Of a DNA stretch of 32,627 bases, positions 16,136 through 24,511 are shown piece after piece. Positions within the stretch are counted from its first letter, which is position 1. Each line of letters opens with the position of its first letter. A program made the position numbers and the translations under genes. The notes beneath the pieces were generated by a model that saw only the letters and a list, made by a program, of their open reading frames with translations, did not search any database and was not told where the DNA came from. The DNA comes from Rugosimonospora sp036494675 (GTDB taxonomy: Bacteria > Actinomycetota > Actinomycetes > Mycobacteriales > Micromonosporaceae): positions 1 to 32,627 of the forward strand of contig DASXOA010000187.1 in NCBI GenBank assembly GCA_036494675.1. The letters run 5' to 3'.

Positions 16136-16558
16136 TCACTCGTCTGGGCGGGCTGATGCCCGCACCGGGGTGGACAGGTATTGACCGACCCTGGTGACAA
16201 GCATCGCCATCTCGTACGCGATGAGCCCCACGTCCGCGTCCTCGTCGGCGAGTACGGCGAGGCAGGCGCCCGTACCCGCGGCGGTGACGAACAGGAAGTT
16301 GGTCTCCATCTCGATGATGGTCTGCCGTACCGCTCCGCCGCCGAAGTGCCGCCCGGCACCCCGCGCCAGGCTCTGGAAGCCGGCGGCGACGGCGGAGAGA
16401 TGCTCGCCGTCCTCCCGGCTCAACGCGCTGGATGAGGCGATCAGCAGGCCGTCGGTGGACAGCACGACGGCGTGCCTCGCCTGCGCCACCCGATCGACGA
16501 GATCATCGACCAGCCAGGTGAGGTCGCCTGTCGACGTTGTCTTCTGCACCACAGTCAT
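16136..16558 (-). CDS. cvnB: Conservon roadblock/LC7 protein CvnB
   Basis: I start at ATG 16558 (MTVVQKTTSTGDLTWL), where roadblock proteins of this type normally begin; the adjacent AAAGAGG might rather serve a GTG six bases further in. The longer open frame reaches to 16630 but would overlap the end of cvnA. The 140-residue protein has the roadblock/LC7 fold: LVDDLVDRVAQARHAVVLSTDGLLIASSSALSRE-type opening, and the FLFVTAAGTGACLAVLADEDADVG beta-strand pair. Such proteins dimerise and regulate small GTPases, here CvnD. The gap to cvnA is 68 bases. Confidence 0.9.
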   Translation of the reverse strand: MTVVQKTTSTGDLTWLVDDLVDRVAQARHAVVLSTDGLLIASSSALSREDGEHLSAVAAGFQSLARGAGRHFGGGAVRQTIIEMETNFLFVTAAGTGACLAVLADEDADVGLIAYEMAMLVTRVGQYLSTPVRASARPDE

Positions 16559-16626
16559 CCTCTTTCTAGCGCTGCCCCGGGGGCTTCTGCGCACCTGGGG
16601 GGCCGGCATGCGGGTTGTCGGCTGGC

Positions 16627-19600
16627 TCACGACTGCTGATCGTCGGCCGTTTCGGTGGGCGGCTGCGGCGCGGCGGGCGAACCGGGCGAGGGCGGGCGGC
16701 CACCCGGTGGCTCGGGTGCCCGGTGGCTCGCGTAGTTGCCGGCCTGTTCGGTGGTCGGGCCGGTGGTCTCGCCGGCCGGGTAGGCCGCCGCGCGTCCGGT
16801 GACCCGGTCGGTTCCGCTTTCGGTGGCTCGGTCCGAGTCGTACCCGCTGGTCTGGTCCGCGTCGCGTTCGGTGACCCGGTCGGCCTCCGCGCGCCCGCGC
16901 CGGGTGCCCGTCTGGTACGAGGACATCATCCGGCGGATCTCCTCCGGCCGGCGGGCCGGCTGCTCCTGCCTCCCGGCATCCGCCCCACCGGCGTCCGGGG
17001 GTTCGGCGCGCAGCGGCGCGGCGAGGCTCGCCTGCCGGCGTCGCCAGGGCAGGCCCGCGGGGGTGAGGATGACCGGGTCGCCGGACGGGTCCTGCTGCGC
17101 GGTGCTGGACCGGCGTGGCAGCGAGTCGACCGGGCCGTCGTCGCCGATCCGGTCCGGCGGTGGCGGGTAAGCGGCCGCCTGGCCGGACGCCGAGGGGAAC
17201 CCGTCGCCGACCGATCCCGACGGGTCGCCGGTCGGCCCGAAGGCGTCGCTGTCCGAATCGAAGGCGTCCCTGTCCGACCCGAAGACGTCACCGGCCGGGC
17301 CGAACACGTCACCGGCGGATCCGGCGGACGGGCCGAACGTGCTCTCGGCGGCGGTGGCCGGGCCGAACGCGGCTGCGGCCGCCGGGCCGGAGCGCGAACC
17401 GTCCGGCGCACCGAACAGTTCGGCGCTCGGGCCGCCGAACGGGTTGGCGTTGCCGGACACCCCGAACGGGTTGGGGTCGCCGGGCGTGGCGGCCGAGCCT
17501 TCCGAGGTCCGGTCGGGCGCCGCGGTCGGCTCCGGCGTCCGGTCGGGTGCCGCGGTCGGCGTGACCTCGATGACGCGCTGAGCCATCTGCCGGTCCGTGG
17601 CCGGCGGCGCGGTCCGCGGCCGGGGGCCGGTCGGCATGCCGTCGGGACCGATCGCCTGGCGGGAACCCGCGCCGGGGGCCGGGCGTGGCGTGGGGCCGGC
17701 GGGGGCCGGCGCGACCACCGCGTCGGCGGGGCCGTCCGGGGCCACGAGGCCGTGCGGGGCCGTGCCGACGGACGCGCCGGAGATGGGGGAGCCGGCGATG
17801 GCGGTACCGGATGCCGGAGCGCCGGACATCGGAGCGCCGGATGCCGGAGAGCTGGACGTCGGGGCGCCGGGAGTCGCGGTGCCGTACGTCGTGGTGCCCG
17901 GCGTCGCGCTGCCGTCACCGGGCGCGGCCGTGATGCCGGCAGCGGGTGCCGCGATGCCGGCACCGCCCGCCGCGGCGGTGGCGCCGGGTGCCGGTGTCCC
18001 GCCCGCCGCGGCGATGCCGGGGGTCGCGATGGTGGGTGCCGTGATGCCGGCCGACGTGGTGCCATCCGTGATCGCCGGGCGGCCCGACTGGTCGCCGACC
18101 TGGAGCGCGGGCCGGCCGGCACGGCGGCCGCGTACCGTCGCGTCCTGCGGGTCGACGACCAGGATGGACGGGATGAGCACGATGGCGGTGGTCCCGCCGT
18201 ACGGCGACTCCCGCAGCCGTACCCTGACGCCGTGCCGGTCGGCGAGCCGGCCGACCACGAACAGGCCCAGCTGAGCGGTGCTCGACAGGTTGAACTCCGG
18301 CGGCGTGGCCAACTGCTCGTTCGTCTTGGCCAGGTCGGCGTCGGACATACCCAGACCGCGGTCCTCGATCTCGACCGCGAAGCCGTTGGCCACCAGAGCG
18401 CCGCCCACCTGAACGTTCGTGTACGGCGGGGAGAACGACACCGCGTTCTCGATCAGCTCGGCGAGCAGGTGGATGACGTCACCGACGGCCCGGCCGGCCA
18501 GGGCGGCCGACTCGATCGGCAGGACGGTGACCCGCGCGTACTCCTCGACCTCGGCCAGCGCGCCACGGATCACGTCGACCATCGGGACCGGGTTGCGCCA
18601 GCCCCGGCCTGCCACCGCACCGGACAGCACGATGAGGTTCTCCGCGTTGCGCCGCATGCGGGTCGCCAGGTGGTCGATGCGGAACAGCTCGTCCAGCTCC
18701 TCCGCGTCGTGCTCCCGGCGCTCCATGCCGTCGAGCAGTTGGAGTTGCCGGTGCACCAGCGCCTGGCTGCGCCGGGCCAGGCTGAGGAACACGTCGCGGA
18801 CGCTGCGCCGCAGCTCGGCCTGTTCGACGGCGACCCGGACCGCGGTCTCCTGCACCGCGTTGAACGCGTGCCCGAGCTGGCCGATCTCGTCGTTGCCGAA
18901 CTCCAGCGGTGGCGCCTCGGCCGCGACGTCGACCTCGTCACCGTGCTGCAACCGGGAGACCACGCCGGGCAGGCGCCGCTCGGCCAGCTCGCGGGCCGCG
19001 GTGCGGAGCAGTTCGAGCTGGCGGACCAGCGAGCGTGCCGTGGTGACGGACACGATGATCGAGGCGATGACGGCGATCAGGCCGAGACCACCGGCCAGGA
19101 TCAACCGCACCAGGACCCAGATGGCCGCCGGCTCGGCGTCCTTGACGGCCTGGTTGGCACCGTCGATGACGAGGTTGCTGAGCGCCTTGTTGACCGGGTC
19201 GATGGCCTCCTGCCAGGCGGCCGCGGTCAGCGGGGGGGTGGCGCCGGCCTTGGCCCGGGTGCGCAGCTGATTCTCCAGGTCGGTGAACCGCGCGTAGTCC
19301 GGCCCGGTGACCATCTGCTGGTACTGCGCGTGCACGGCGGGCGAAAGTTGCGCGTCGGCCTGCGCGTAGAGGTATTGCTGGACGCCGACCAACTGGACGA
19401 ACTGCTGCAGTTCGGTGGTCGTGAACTGGCCGGCGGACAGGGCGCCGGCCGCCAGCGCGTCCTCCTCGGACAGCACCTCGCCGGCCTGGTCGAGGGAGAC
19501 GAGGGTGCTGGCCTCCTTCGCGATGTCCTGATCGGAGAACGACGTCAGTGAGCCGTAGATCCGGAACTGGACGTCGATCACGTTCGTGTACGCGGCGGCC

Positions 19601-20025
19601 GCCTGGTTGCGGTCGGTTTGGAGCGCGTCGACCTGGTCGCGGATCTGGCCGAGGCCGCCCAGGCTGGTGAACGCCTGGGTGATCCGGTGTTGCAGTTCGG
19701 CGCTGGAGGCCAGGTGCACGTCCCGCCCGTCGGTGGACTCGCGGAACTGCCCCAGCGCGTCGTCGGTGCGGGTCCGCTGCGCCGTCAGGGCGGTGCGTTG
19801 CGCGTCGCCGTGCGTCGCGAGATAGACCACGGACAGCCGGCGCTCCTGCTGGAGGTCTTCCACCAACGAGGTGTTCGGTTTACCGATCTTCTCGTTCATG
19901 GTGTTGACCCAGAGAAGGTTCAATCCGTCCCGCACCGTGACGACCGCCGCGAACACCCAGAGTGCGGCGAGCGACAGCAGCAGAGCGAGGATCTTCGTGC
20001 GCACGTGTAAGCTGCGGGATTTCAT
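16627..20025 (-). CDS. cvnA: Conservon sensor kinase CvnA with NIT domain and long disordered tail
   Basis: ATG 20025 gives 1132 residues. A first membrane helix (11-30) is followed by an extracellular nitrate/nitrite-sensing-like NIT domain (about 50-285, with RRLSVVYLA near 62-70), a second helix at about 301-328 and a HAMP linker (about 329-395). A helical segment with DHLATRMRRNAENLIVL (451-467) carries the family-conserved His452. The ATPase domain (about 480-620) has the N-box ELIENAVSFSPP, GLGM at 557-560 and a G2 segment QLGLFVVGRLADRHG. Residues about 625-1132 are Ala/Pro/Thr/Ser/Gly-rich, low complexity and probably disordered; this half-kinase-length tail is long even for CvnA. It is the membrane receptor of the CvnB-C-D module. 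It lies 217 bases downstream of the diterpene cyclase on the same strand. Confidence 0.9.
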   Translation of the reverse strand: MKSRSLHVRTKILALLLSLAALWVFAAVVTVRDGLNLLWVNTMNEKIGKPNTSLVEDLQQERRLSVVYLATHGDAQRTALTAQRTRTDDALGQFRESTDGRDVHLASSAELQHRITQAFTSLGGLGQIRDQVDALQTDRNQAAAAYTNVIDVQFRIYGSLTSFSDQDIAKEASTLVSLDQAGEVLSEEDALAAGALSAGQFTTTELQQFVQLVGVQQYLYAQADAQLSPAVHAQYQQMVTGPDYARFTDLENQLRTRAKAGATPPLTAAAWQEAIDPVNKALSNLVIDGANQAVKDAEPAAIWVLVRLILAGGLGLIAVIASIIVSVTTARSLVRQLELLRTAARELAERRLPGVVSRLQHGDEVDVAAEAPPLEFGNDEIGQLGHAFNAVQETAVRVAVEQAELRRSVRDVFLSLARRSQALVHRQLQLLDGMERREHDAEELDELFRIDHLATRMRRNAENLIVLSGAVAGRGWRNPVPMVDVIRGALAEVEEYARVTVLPIESAALAGRAVGDVIHLLAELIENAVSFSPPYTNVQVGGALVANGFAVEIEDRGLGMSDADLAKTNEQLATPPEFNLSSTAQLGLFVVGRLADRHGVRVRLRESPYGGTTAIVLIPSILVVDPQDATVRGRRAGRPALQVGDQSGRPAITDGTTSAGITAPTIATPGIAAAGGTPAPGATAAAGGAGIAAPAAGITAAPGDGSATPGTTTYGTATPGAPTSSSPASGAPMSGAPASGTAIAGSPISGASVGTAPHGLVAPDGPADAVVAPAPAGPTPRPAPGAGSRQAIGPDGMPTGPRPRTAPPATDRQMAQRVIEVTPTAAPDRTPEPTAAPDRTSEGSAATPGDPNPFGVSGNANPFGGPSAELFGAPDGSRSGPAAAAAFGPATAAESTFGPSAGSAGDVFGPAGDVFGSDRDAFDSDSDAFGPTGDPSGSVGDGFPSASGQAAAYPPPPDRIGDDGPVDSLPRRSSTAQQDPSGDPVILTPAGLPWRRRQASLAAPLRAEPPDAGGADAGRQEQPARRPEEIRRMMSSYQTGTRRGRAEADRVTERDADQTSGYDSDRATESGTDRVTGRAAAYPAGETTGPTTEQAGNYASHRAPEPPGGRPPSPGSPAAPQPPTETADDQQS

Positions 20026-20242
20026 TGAACCCGTCCCCGGCCAAGCTAGAGGGGTTAGTTTCCAGGACCACCCGTCCGCTGCAGAGGATCACGCGGACAA
20101 GACCAACACGCCACCCGTCGGCGTCCGGGCACCCGGGCACGGTAGCAGCGTCCGGGTGCGTCACTCAAGACGTCGCGACGGACCCGGCGCCGGGCTGGTT
20201 CCGGTCTGTCGCGATTCATGATCGGTCGGCGAGGGCCGTGGA

Positions 20243-21910
20243 TCACCGTGCGGTCGTCACCGCCGGACTGCGCTGGGCGAGGTGCAGCGCGGCGAGCACT
20301 CCACCGTGGACCACGGCGGTGGGCAGGTAGAGATCCTTGTCGTGCCAGAGCGGCGGATCGGGCTGCTGGCCGTACGCGGCGCGCAGGTACCCGTACCCGC
20401 GGGCCGCCTGGGTGTCGGCCCGCCCCGCCGCGGCCACCAGGAGTACCTGCAACGCGTACCCGGTCTCCTCCGCCGTACCGCCCCACCGGCCCCACCCGCC
20501 GTCACTGTCCTGAGTGGACATCAGCCACCCGATCGCGCGGTCCACCGCCGCCGCGCCGGCCGGCCCGCCGAAGCGGTGCAGGGCCAGCGCGCAGCGGCCG
20601 GTGGCGTAGTAGGGCGACGCGTGCCACTTGTCCGACCAGCTGCCGTCCGGCTGTTGTTGCTGGCTGAGCCAGTGCGTCACGGCTTTCACGGCGGCGGTGT
20701 AACGCGGGGCCGGCGTTCCGCGATGCATGAGGTGATGTCCGAGGGTTTCCAATACATGCGCGTTGGCGGACGGCGAGGTCGTGCGCTCGCCAGGCCACAC
20801 GCAGAAATGATCGTCTGCCTGGTAGGCCCACAGGCAGTCGACGTCCGGCCGCCGCCCGAGTTGGGCGAGTGTCAGCAGCACGACGGACGTGGTGTCGGCG
20901 TCTGGCGGCAGGCCCGTGCCGCCAGACGCGCCGGCAGCGCCAAGCCCGGATGACAGTTCATCGGCCAGCCGGCCGCTGGCGGCGGCGTCCAGCCCGGCCA
21001 CGTCCACTCCGGCCTTGTGCAGCCCGGACAGCACCCAGGAACGCTCGAACATCGTGATGGGGATGACGCTCGGCACCGGCCCGCCGTGGGTGGTGGCAAC
21101 GGTTTCCAGGTAATCCACGGCCGCCGCGTCCCGTTCGCCGGCGCGGGCGGCCAACCATGCCGCGGTGGCGGCCGGCGAGGCCCCGACGGTACCGGTGATG
21201 CCGGCCCGTACCGCGCCGACGTCACCGAGGATCTCCAGTGAGTGCAGCAACTTCAGCGGTACTTCGCGCGCTCCGGCCACCTTTGCCCGGACCGCGGCCA
21301 GCAGCGCGGCGTCGACGCCCGGAGGCAGCGGCAGCCGGGCCGCGCCGCGCCGCGCGTCGAGTCCGGCATGCGGTGCGTCGGGCAGCCGGTCGAGGTGCCC
21401 GTTCACGGCGGCGATCAGGGCCGGCACGATGATTTCGATGGCCGGTGTGTCCGGCAACGTGCCACCGGCCGATGTGGACAGCAGCAGCCGGCACGCGTTG
21501 AGTCCCTTGTGGACGGACGCGGCGAGCCGGTCCCGCGCAACGGATTCACCATCCGGCGACTCGCTCCCGGCCGGCGCCGAGTCCCGGACCAACGCGCCGA
21601 GCAGAGCGTCCGTCGCGCTCAGCGTCGGCACCAGCGCGTAACTGCCCGGACCTCCCCAGGACCCGTCCGGATGCTGGGCGCTCAGCAGGAACTCCATCCG
21701 CGTCCGGTGGCCGGACAGCCAGGGCGCGAGGGCGACCAGCCGACCCGTCTCGTACACCGAAGGGGAGATCTGCCCCCACGGCGCCGCCAGCAACCCGGCG
21801 AGAAGTTCACGCGCCGCGGCGGGTACGTCGACGGCGCCGGGTGGCCCGTCCCCGCTCGCGCCGGCGCCGGCAGCGGCAACGGGTTGCGGCGTCACGGATG
21901 TCTGGGTCAC
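20243..21910 (-). CDS. Class II diterpene cyclase (copalyl-diphosphate-synthase type)
   Basis: GTG 21910 has GGAGG five bases upstream. The 555-residue protein has the alpha-barrel repeats of class II cyclases: QHPDGSWGGPG at 79-89, QQPDGSWSDKWH and QDSDGGWGRWGG. The catalytic acid motif is DADTT at 337-341, a DxDTT variant of the DxDD motif that protonates the terminal double bond of GGPP. SPSVYETGRLVAL (49-61) matches the N-terminal SxYDTA-like motif of diterpene rather than hopene cyclases, and there is no class I DDxxD motif, so it should make a bicyclic diphosphate such as a copalyl or halimadienyl diphosphate. The class I synthase diverges from it across only 59 bases. The stereochemistry of the product cannot be read from sequence. 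Confidence 0.88.
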   Translation of the reverse strand: MTQTSVTPQPVAAAGAGASGDGPPGAVDVPAAARELLAGLLAAPWGQISPSVYETGRLVALAPWLSGHRTRMEFLLSAQHPDGSWGGPGSYALVPTLSATDALLGALVRDSAPAGSESPDGESVARDRLAASVHKGLNACRLLLSTSAGGTLPDTPAIEIIVPALIAAVNGHLDRLPDAPHAGLDARRGAARLPLPPGVDAALLAAVRAKVAGAREVPLKLLHSLEILGDVGAVRAGITGTVGASPAATAAWLAARAGERDAAAVDYLETVATTHGGPVPSVIPITMFERSWVLSGLHKAGVDVAGLDAAASGRLADELSSGLGAAGASGGTGLPPDADTTSVVLLTLAQLGRRPDVDCLWAYQADDHFCVWPGERTTSPSANAHVLETLGHHLMHRGTPAPRYTAAVKAVTHWLSQQQQPDGSWSDKWHASPYYATGRCALALHRFGGPAGAAAVDRAIGWLMSTQDSDGGWGRWGGTAEETGYALQVLLVAAAGRADTQAARGYGYLRAAYGQQPDPPLWHDKDLYLPTAVVHGGVLAALHLAQRSPAVTTAR

Positions 21911-21969
21911 GTTAGCCTCCGGGGGTCGGCGGGACTGACATGTCGGGCGAGCGGACGTAGGGAGCGGCT

Positions 21970-22851
21970 GTGGTAGAGCCAGATCTGGGGCCGGCGGCGC
22001 CGCCGGCCCTGCAGTTGGGCCGGATCGGTGCGACGGCCGGTCGGGGCCAGCGCGACCTCCAGGAGTGCGCCGCGGCGTACCCCGATCTGTTTCCGGCCAG
22101 ACCGTTCGAGCCCGCGGTGTTCAGCACCATCGCGCTGGCCAACGCGAGCAGCGCGCCGTGGCTGGACGCGTCCCGGCTGCGGGTCACCAACCGCGCCGCG
22201 CTGTGGGCGTTCGGGGTTGACCGGCTGATCGACCACGTCGCCACGTCGCGCGCGGAGGTCGACGACATCGTCGAGCGCTGCCGCGCGGTGGCCGCGGGCG
22301 GGCAGCCGGCCCCCGACGACGCCCTGGCCGGAATGCTGGCCGACCTCCGTGATCGGCTGATCGCCGCACCCGCACACCCGGAACTGCTCGCCATCTGGCG
22401 GGACGAACTGGAACGGATGCTGACCGCGATGGTGCGCGAGTGGGACTGGAAGTCCGCGGGAACGGGACTGCCGACGTTCGACGAGTACCTGGCCAACGCC
22501 GACAACCTCGGTTTCTCCTTCGTCTACGCGGCGTACTGGGCAACGAACGCGCCACCCGGCCGCCCGGCGCACGTCGAAGCGCTGCGCGGCGCGGCCGGCG
22601 TGGTCCAGAACGCCATCCGGCTGATCAACGATCTCGGCTCGTACGATCGGGACGTCCGGTGGGGCGACCTGAACGTGTTGATGCTGGGGGTCGACGCGGA
22701 TTCGGTGGGCCGGCGGATCGCGGAGTTCGCCGACGAGTGCGACGCCCGGCTGCGCGACCTACCCTCCGATCACGCCGGCCTGGCCGGGTACCTGGCCCGG
22801 CAGGTGCGGTTCAACATGGGCTTCTACCCGGTTTCCGATTACTGGGTCTAG
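21970..22851 (+). CDS. Class I terpene synthase (diterpene synthase)
   Basis: GTG 21970 follows AGGGAG at 21958-21963. The 293-residue size is typical of small bacterial class I synthases of labdane-related pathways. The metal-binding region is present but altered: the first motif is DRLID at 84-88 (a single Asp where DD is usual) and the second is NDLGSYDRD at 220-228, an NSE/DTE-type motif with Asp in the last metal-binding position. FSTIALANASSAPWLDASRLR and ALWAFGVD match the helices before the first motif in bacterial diterpene synthases. It should ionise the diphosphate made by the neighbouring class II cyclase and form the tricyclic or rearranged diterpene. Its 3' end overlaps the convergent P450 gene by 41 bases. 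Confidence 0.85.
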   Translation: MVEPDLGPAAPPALQLGRIGATAGRGQRDLQECAAAYPDLFPARPFEPAVFSTIALANASSAPWLDASRLRVTNRAALWAFGVDRLIDHVATSRAEVDDIVERCRAVAAGGQPAPDDALAGMLADLRDRLIAAPAHPELLAIWRDELERMLTAMVREWDWKSAGTGLPTFDEYLANADNLGFSFVYAAYWATNAPPGRPAHVEALRGAAGVVQNAIRLINDLGSYDRDVRWGDLNVLMLGVDADSVGRRIAEFADECDARLRDLPSDHAGLAGYLARQVRFNMGFYPVSDYWV

Positions 22852-24283
22852 GCCTGCTGCCGGCACTCGACCCGTTCGCGGCCGGTCTCTGCCGGGGTGC
22901 CGGTTTCTGCCTGACCCGGGCAGACAGGACGAGGTCGATCGGCCGGCTCGGCCGCAGATTCACTGCGGCGCGCGGCGCGACCGGCCCGGACTCGCGGCGG
23001 GCCAGGCGGAACCGGGCGAGCAGCGCGGCCACGATGAGCTGTGCCTCGACCATGAAGAAGTGGCTGCCCAGGCAGCGGTGTGCGCCCCCGCTGAACGGGT
23101 AGTACGCGAAGCGGTGCTGCCCCTCCCGGCGCTCCGGCGTGAAGCGCTCCGGCTCGAACTCGTCGGGCCGGTCCCACAACTGCGGCATGCGGTGGGTCAG
23201 GTACGGGCTGATGAGTACGGGTGCGCCGCCCGCCACGCGTACGCCGTCGATGACGTCCGGCTGGTCGGCGGTACGCGGGATGATCCAGCCGACCGGGTAC
23301 AGGCGCAGCAGTTCCTGGAGAACCAGGCCGGTGTAGCGCAGCCCGGCGAGGTGTTCGCGTCCGGGCCGCCCGGAACCGACCTGCTCGTCGATCTCGGCGC
23401 AGATCCTGGCGGCCACGTCCGGTCGCTGGTCCATGACGATCCACAGCCAGGTCAGGGCGACCGCCGTGGTCTCGCTGCCACCGACGAACATGGCGACCAC
23501 GTCGTCGCGGACCTCCCGGTCGGTCAGCCGCTCACCGTCCTCGCCGGTCGCCCGGCACAGCAGCGAGGCGATGTCGCTGTCCGTCGAGCCCTCCTCGCGG
23601 CACCGCCGGACCAGCGGGAACATGATGTCGTCCACGGTCGCCACGGCGCGGGCGAAGGCCCGGTCGCCGGGCACCGGCACGCCGTCGGGGACGAACGGCA
23701 GCAGCATGCGCGGGCCGAGCGAGGTGAACGCGATCGCGATCGCGTGCCCGAGGCGGTCGGCGTCCGGGGCGCTGATGCGGTCGCCGAAGAAGGCCCGGAT
23801 CACCGCACGGTTGACGATCCGGGTCATCGTGACGCCGGCGTCGACCGGTGCGCCCGTGCGGGCCACCGGATCCAGTTCGCCCACCGCCTCGGCGATGCTG
23901 TCCGACATGAGGTCGATGAGCGAGGCGATGTTGCGCGCGGAGAACATCGGCTGGATGAGCTTGCGACGCGGCTGCCATTCGGGGCCGCCGCTGGCCAGGC
24001 CGTGCCCGATCAGCCGGCGCAGTGGTCGCCACATGAGACCGTCGCGCAGGTAGTTGTCCGCGTGGTCGACGAGTACGTGCTGGACGTGCTCGGGCCGGGT
24101 CACCAGGTACGGGCGGACCAGCCCCAGGTCGACCCGCACCAGTGAGCCGCCGGTACGCCGGCCGATCTCGGCGAGCGTGTCCAGCGGCGCCCGGAACAGT
24201 CCGGGCAGGGTGCGGTACGCGGGGATCGTCGTGGGTCGGTCGGGATGCTGGGAAGTGGCGCCGCCACGCGCATCGGACACCAT
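22811..24283 (-). CDS. Cytochrome P450 of the diterpenoid cluster
   Basis: I start at ATG 24283 because AGAGGGG sits six bases upstream; an ATG at 24325 would add 14 residues. The 490-residue protein has the I-helix motif GGSETT at 268-273, the ExxR motif ELLR at 324-327, a PERF segment and the haem loop FSGGAHRCLG at 397-406 with Cys404. No membrane anchor or fused reductase is seen, so it needs external ferredoxin partners, which are not in the window. The last ~40 residues are basic and Pro/Ser-rich, beyond the usual P450 end, and this is the stretch that overlaps the terpene synthase gene. By position it should hydroxylate or further oxidise the diterpene product. It also recalls the P450 gene found as an extra member of some Streptomyces conservons. 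Confidence 0.9.
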   Translation of the reverse strand: MVSDARGGATSQHPDRPTTIPAYRTLPGLFRAPLDTLAEIGRRTGGSLVRVDLGLVRPYLVTRPEHVQHVLVDHADNYLRDGLMWRPLRRLIGHGLASGGPEWQPRRKLIQPMFSARNIASLIDLMSDSIAEAVGELDPVARTGAPVDAGVTMTRIVNRAVIRAFFGDRISAPDADRLGHAIAIAFTSLGPRMLLPFVPDGVPVPGDRAFARAVATVDDIMFPLVRRCREEGSTDSDIASLLCRATGEDGERLTDREVRDDVVAMFVGGSETTAVALTWLWIVMDQRPDVAARICAEIDEQVGSGRPGREHLAGLRYTGLVLQELLRLYPVGWIIPRTADQPDVIDGVRVAGGAPVLISPYLTHRMPQLWDRPDEFEPERFTPERREGQHRFAYYPFSGGAHRCLGSHFFMVEAQLIVAALLARFRLARRESGPVAPRAAVNLRPSRPIDLVLSARVRQKPAPRQRPAANGSSAGSRPRPSNRKPGRSPC

Positions 24284-24308
24284 GCCGAGCCCCTCTGGTT
24301 GCAACAAG

Positions 24309-24348
24309 TGATCATGCGACAGCAATGCGTAGAAGTATTACATGATCA
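24309..24348. promoter_or_regulatory. Inverted repeat TGATCATG-N24-CATGATCA around a P450 promoter -10
   Basis: The half-sites at 24309-24316 and 24341-24348 are perfect inverted copies, and both continue outward with CAAG (with a two-base offset). On the minus strand TAATAC (24340-24335) directly abuts the right half-site and could be the P450 -10 box. A dimer or two bound dimers would clamp the transcription start. The surrounding DNA (24284-24511) is clearly less GC-rich than the genes and is the divergent control region for the P450 and GGPP synthase genes. Confidence 0.5.
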
Positions 24349-24511
24349 AACTTGCCAGCACTAGATCCATTGGCGCTTTGCGGCTCTTGGTGAACGAGTC
24401 GACACGCGCAGTCGTCACTCTGCCGCTGCTGTCGGTATCATTTGGCAACTTGCATCCTACCGGTTACTGAACGATCAGCATACATCGGCGCATTTACACG
24501 GATGTGGTCAT

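Noticed and set aside
16615..19551. Plus-strand open frame of 978 codons opposite cvnA
   Set aside because: It is antisense to the clear kinase domains; composition is Gly/Arg/Val-rich and no start signal is seen.
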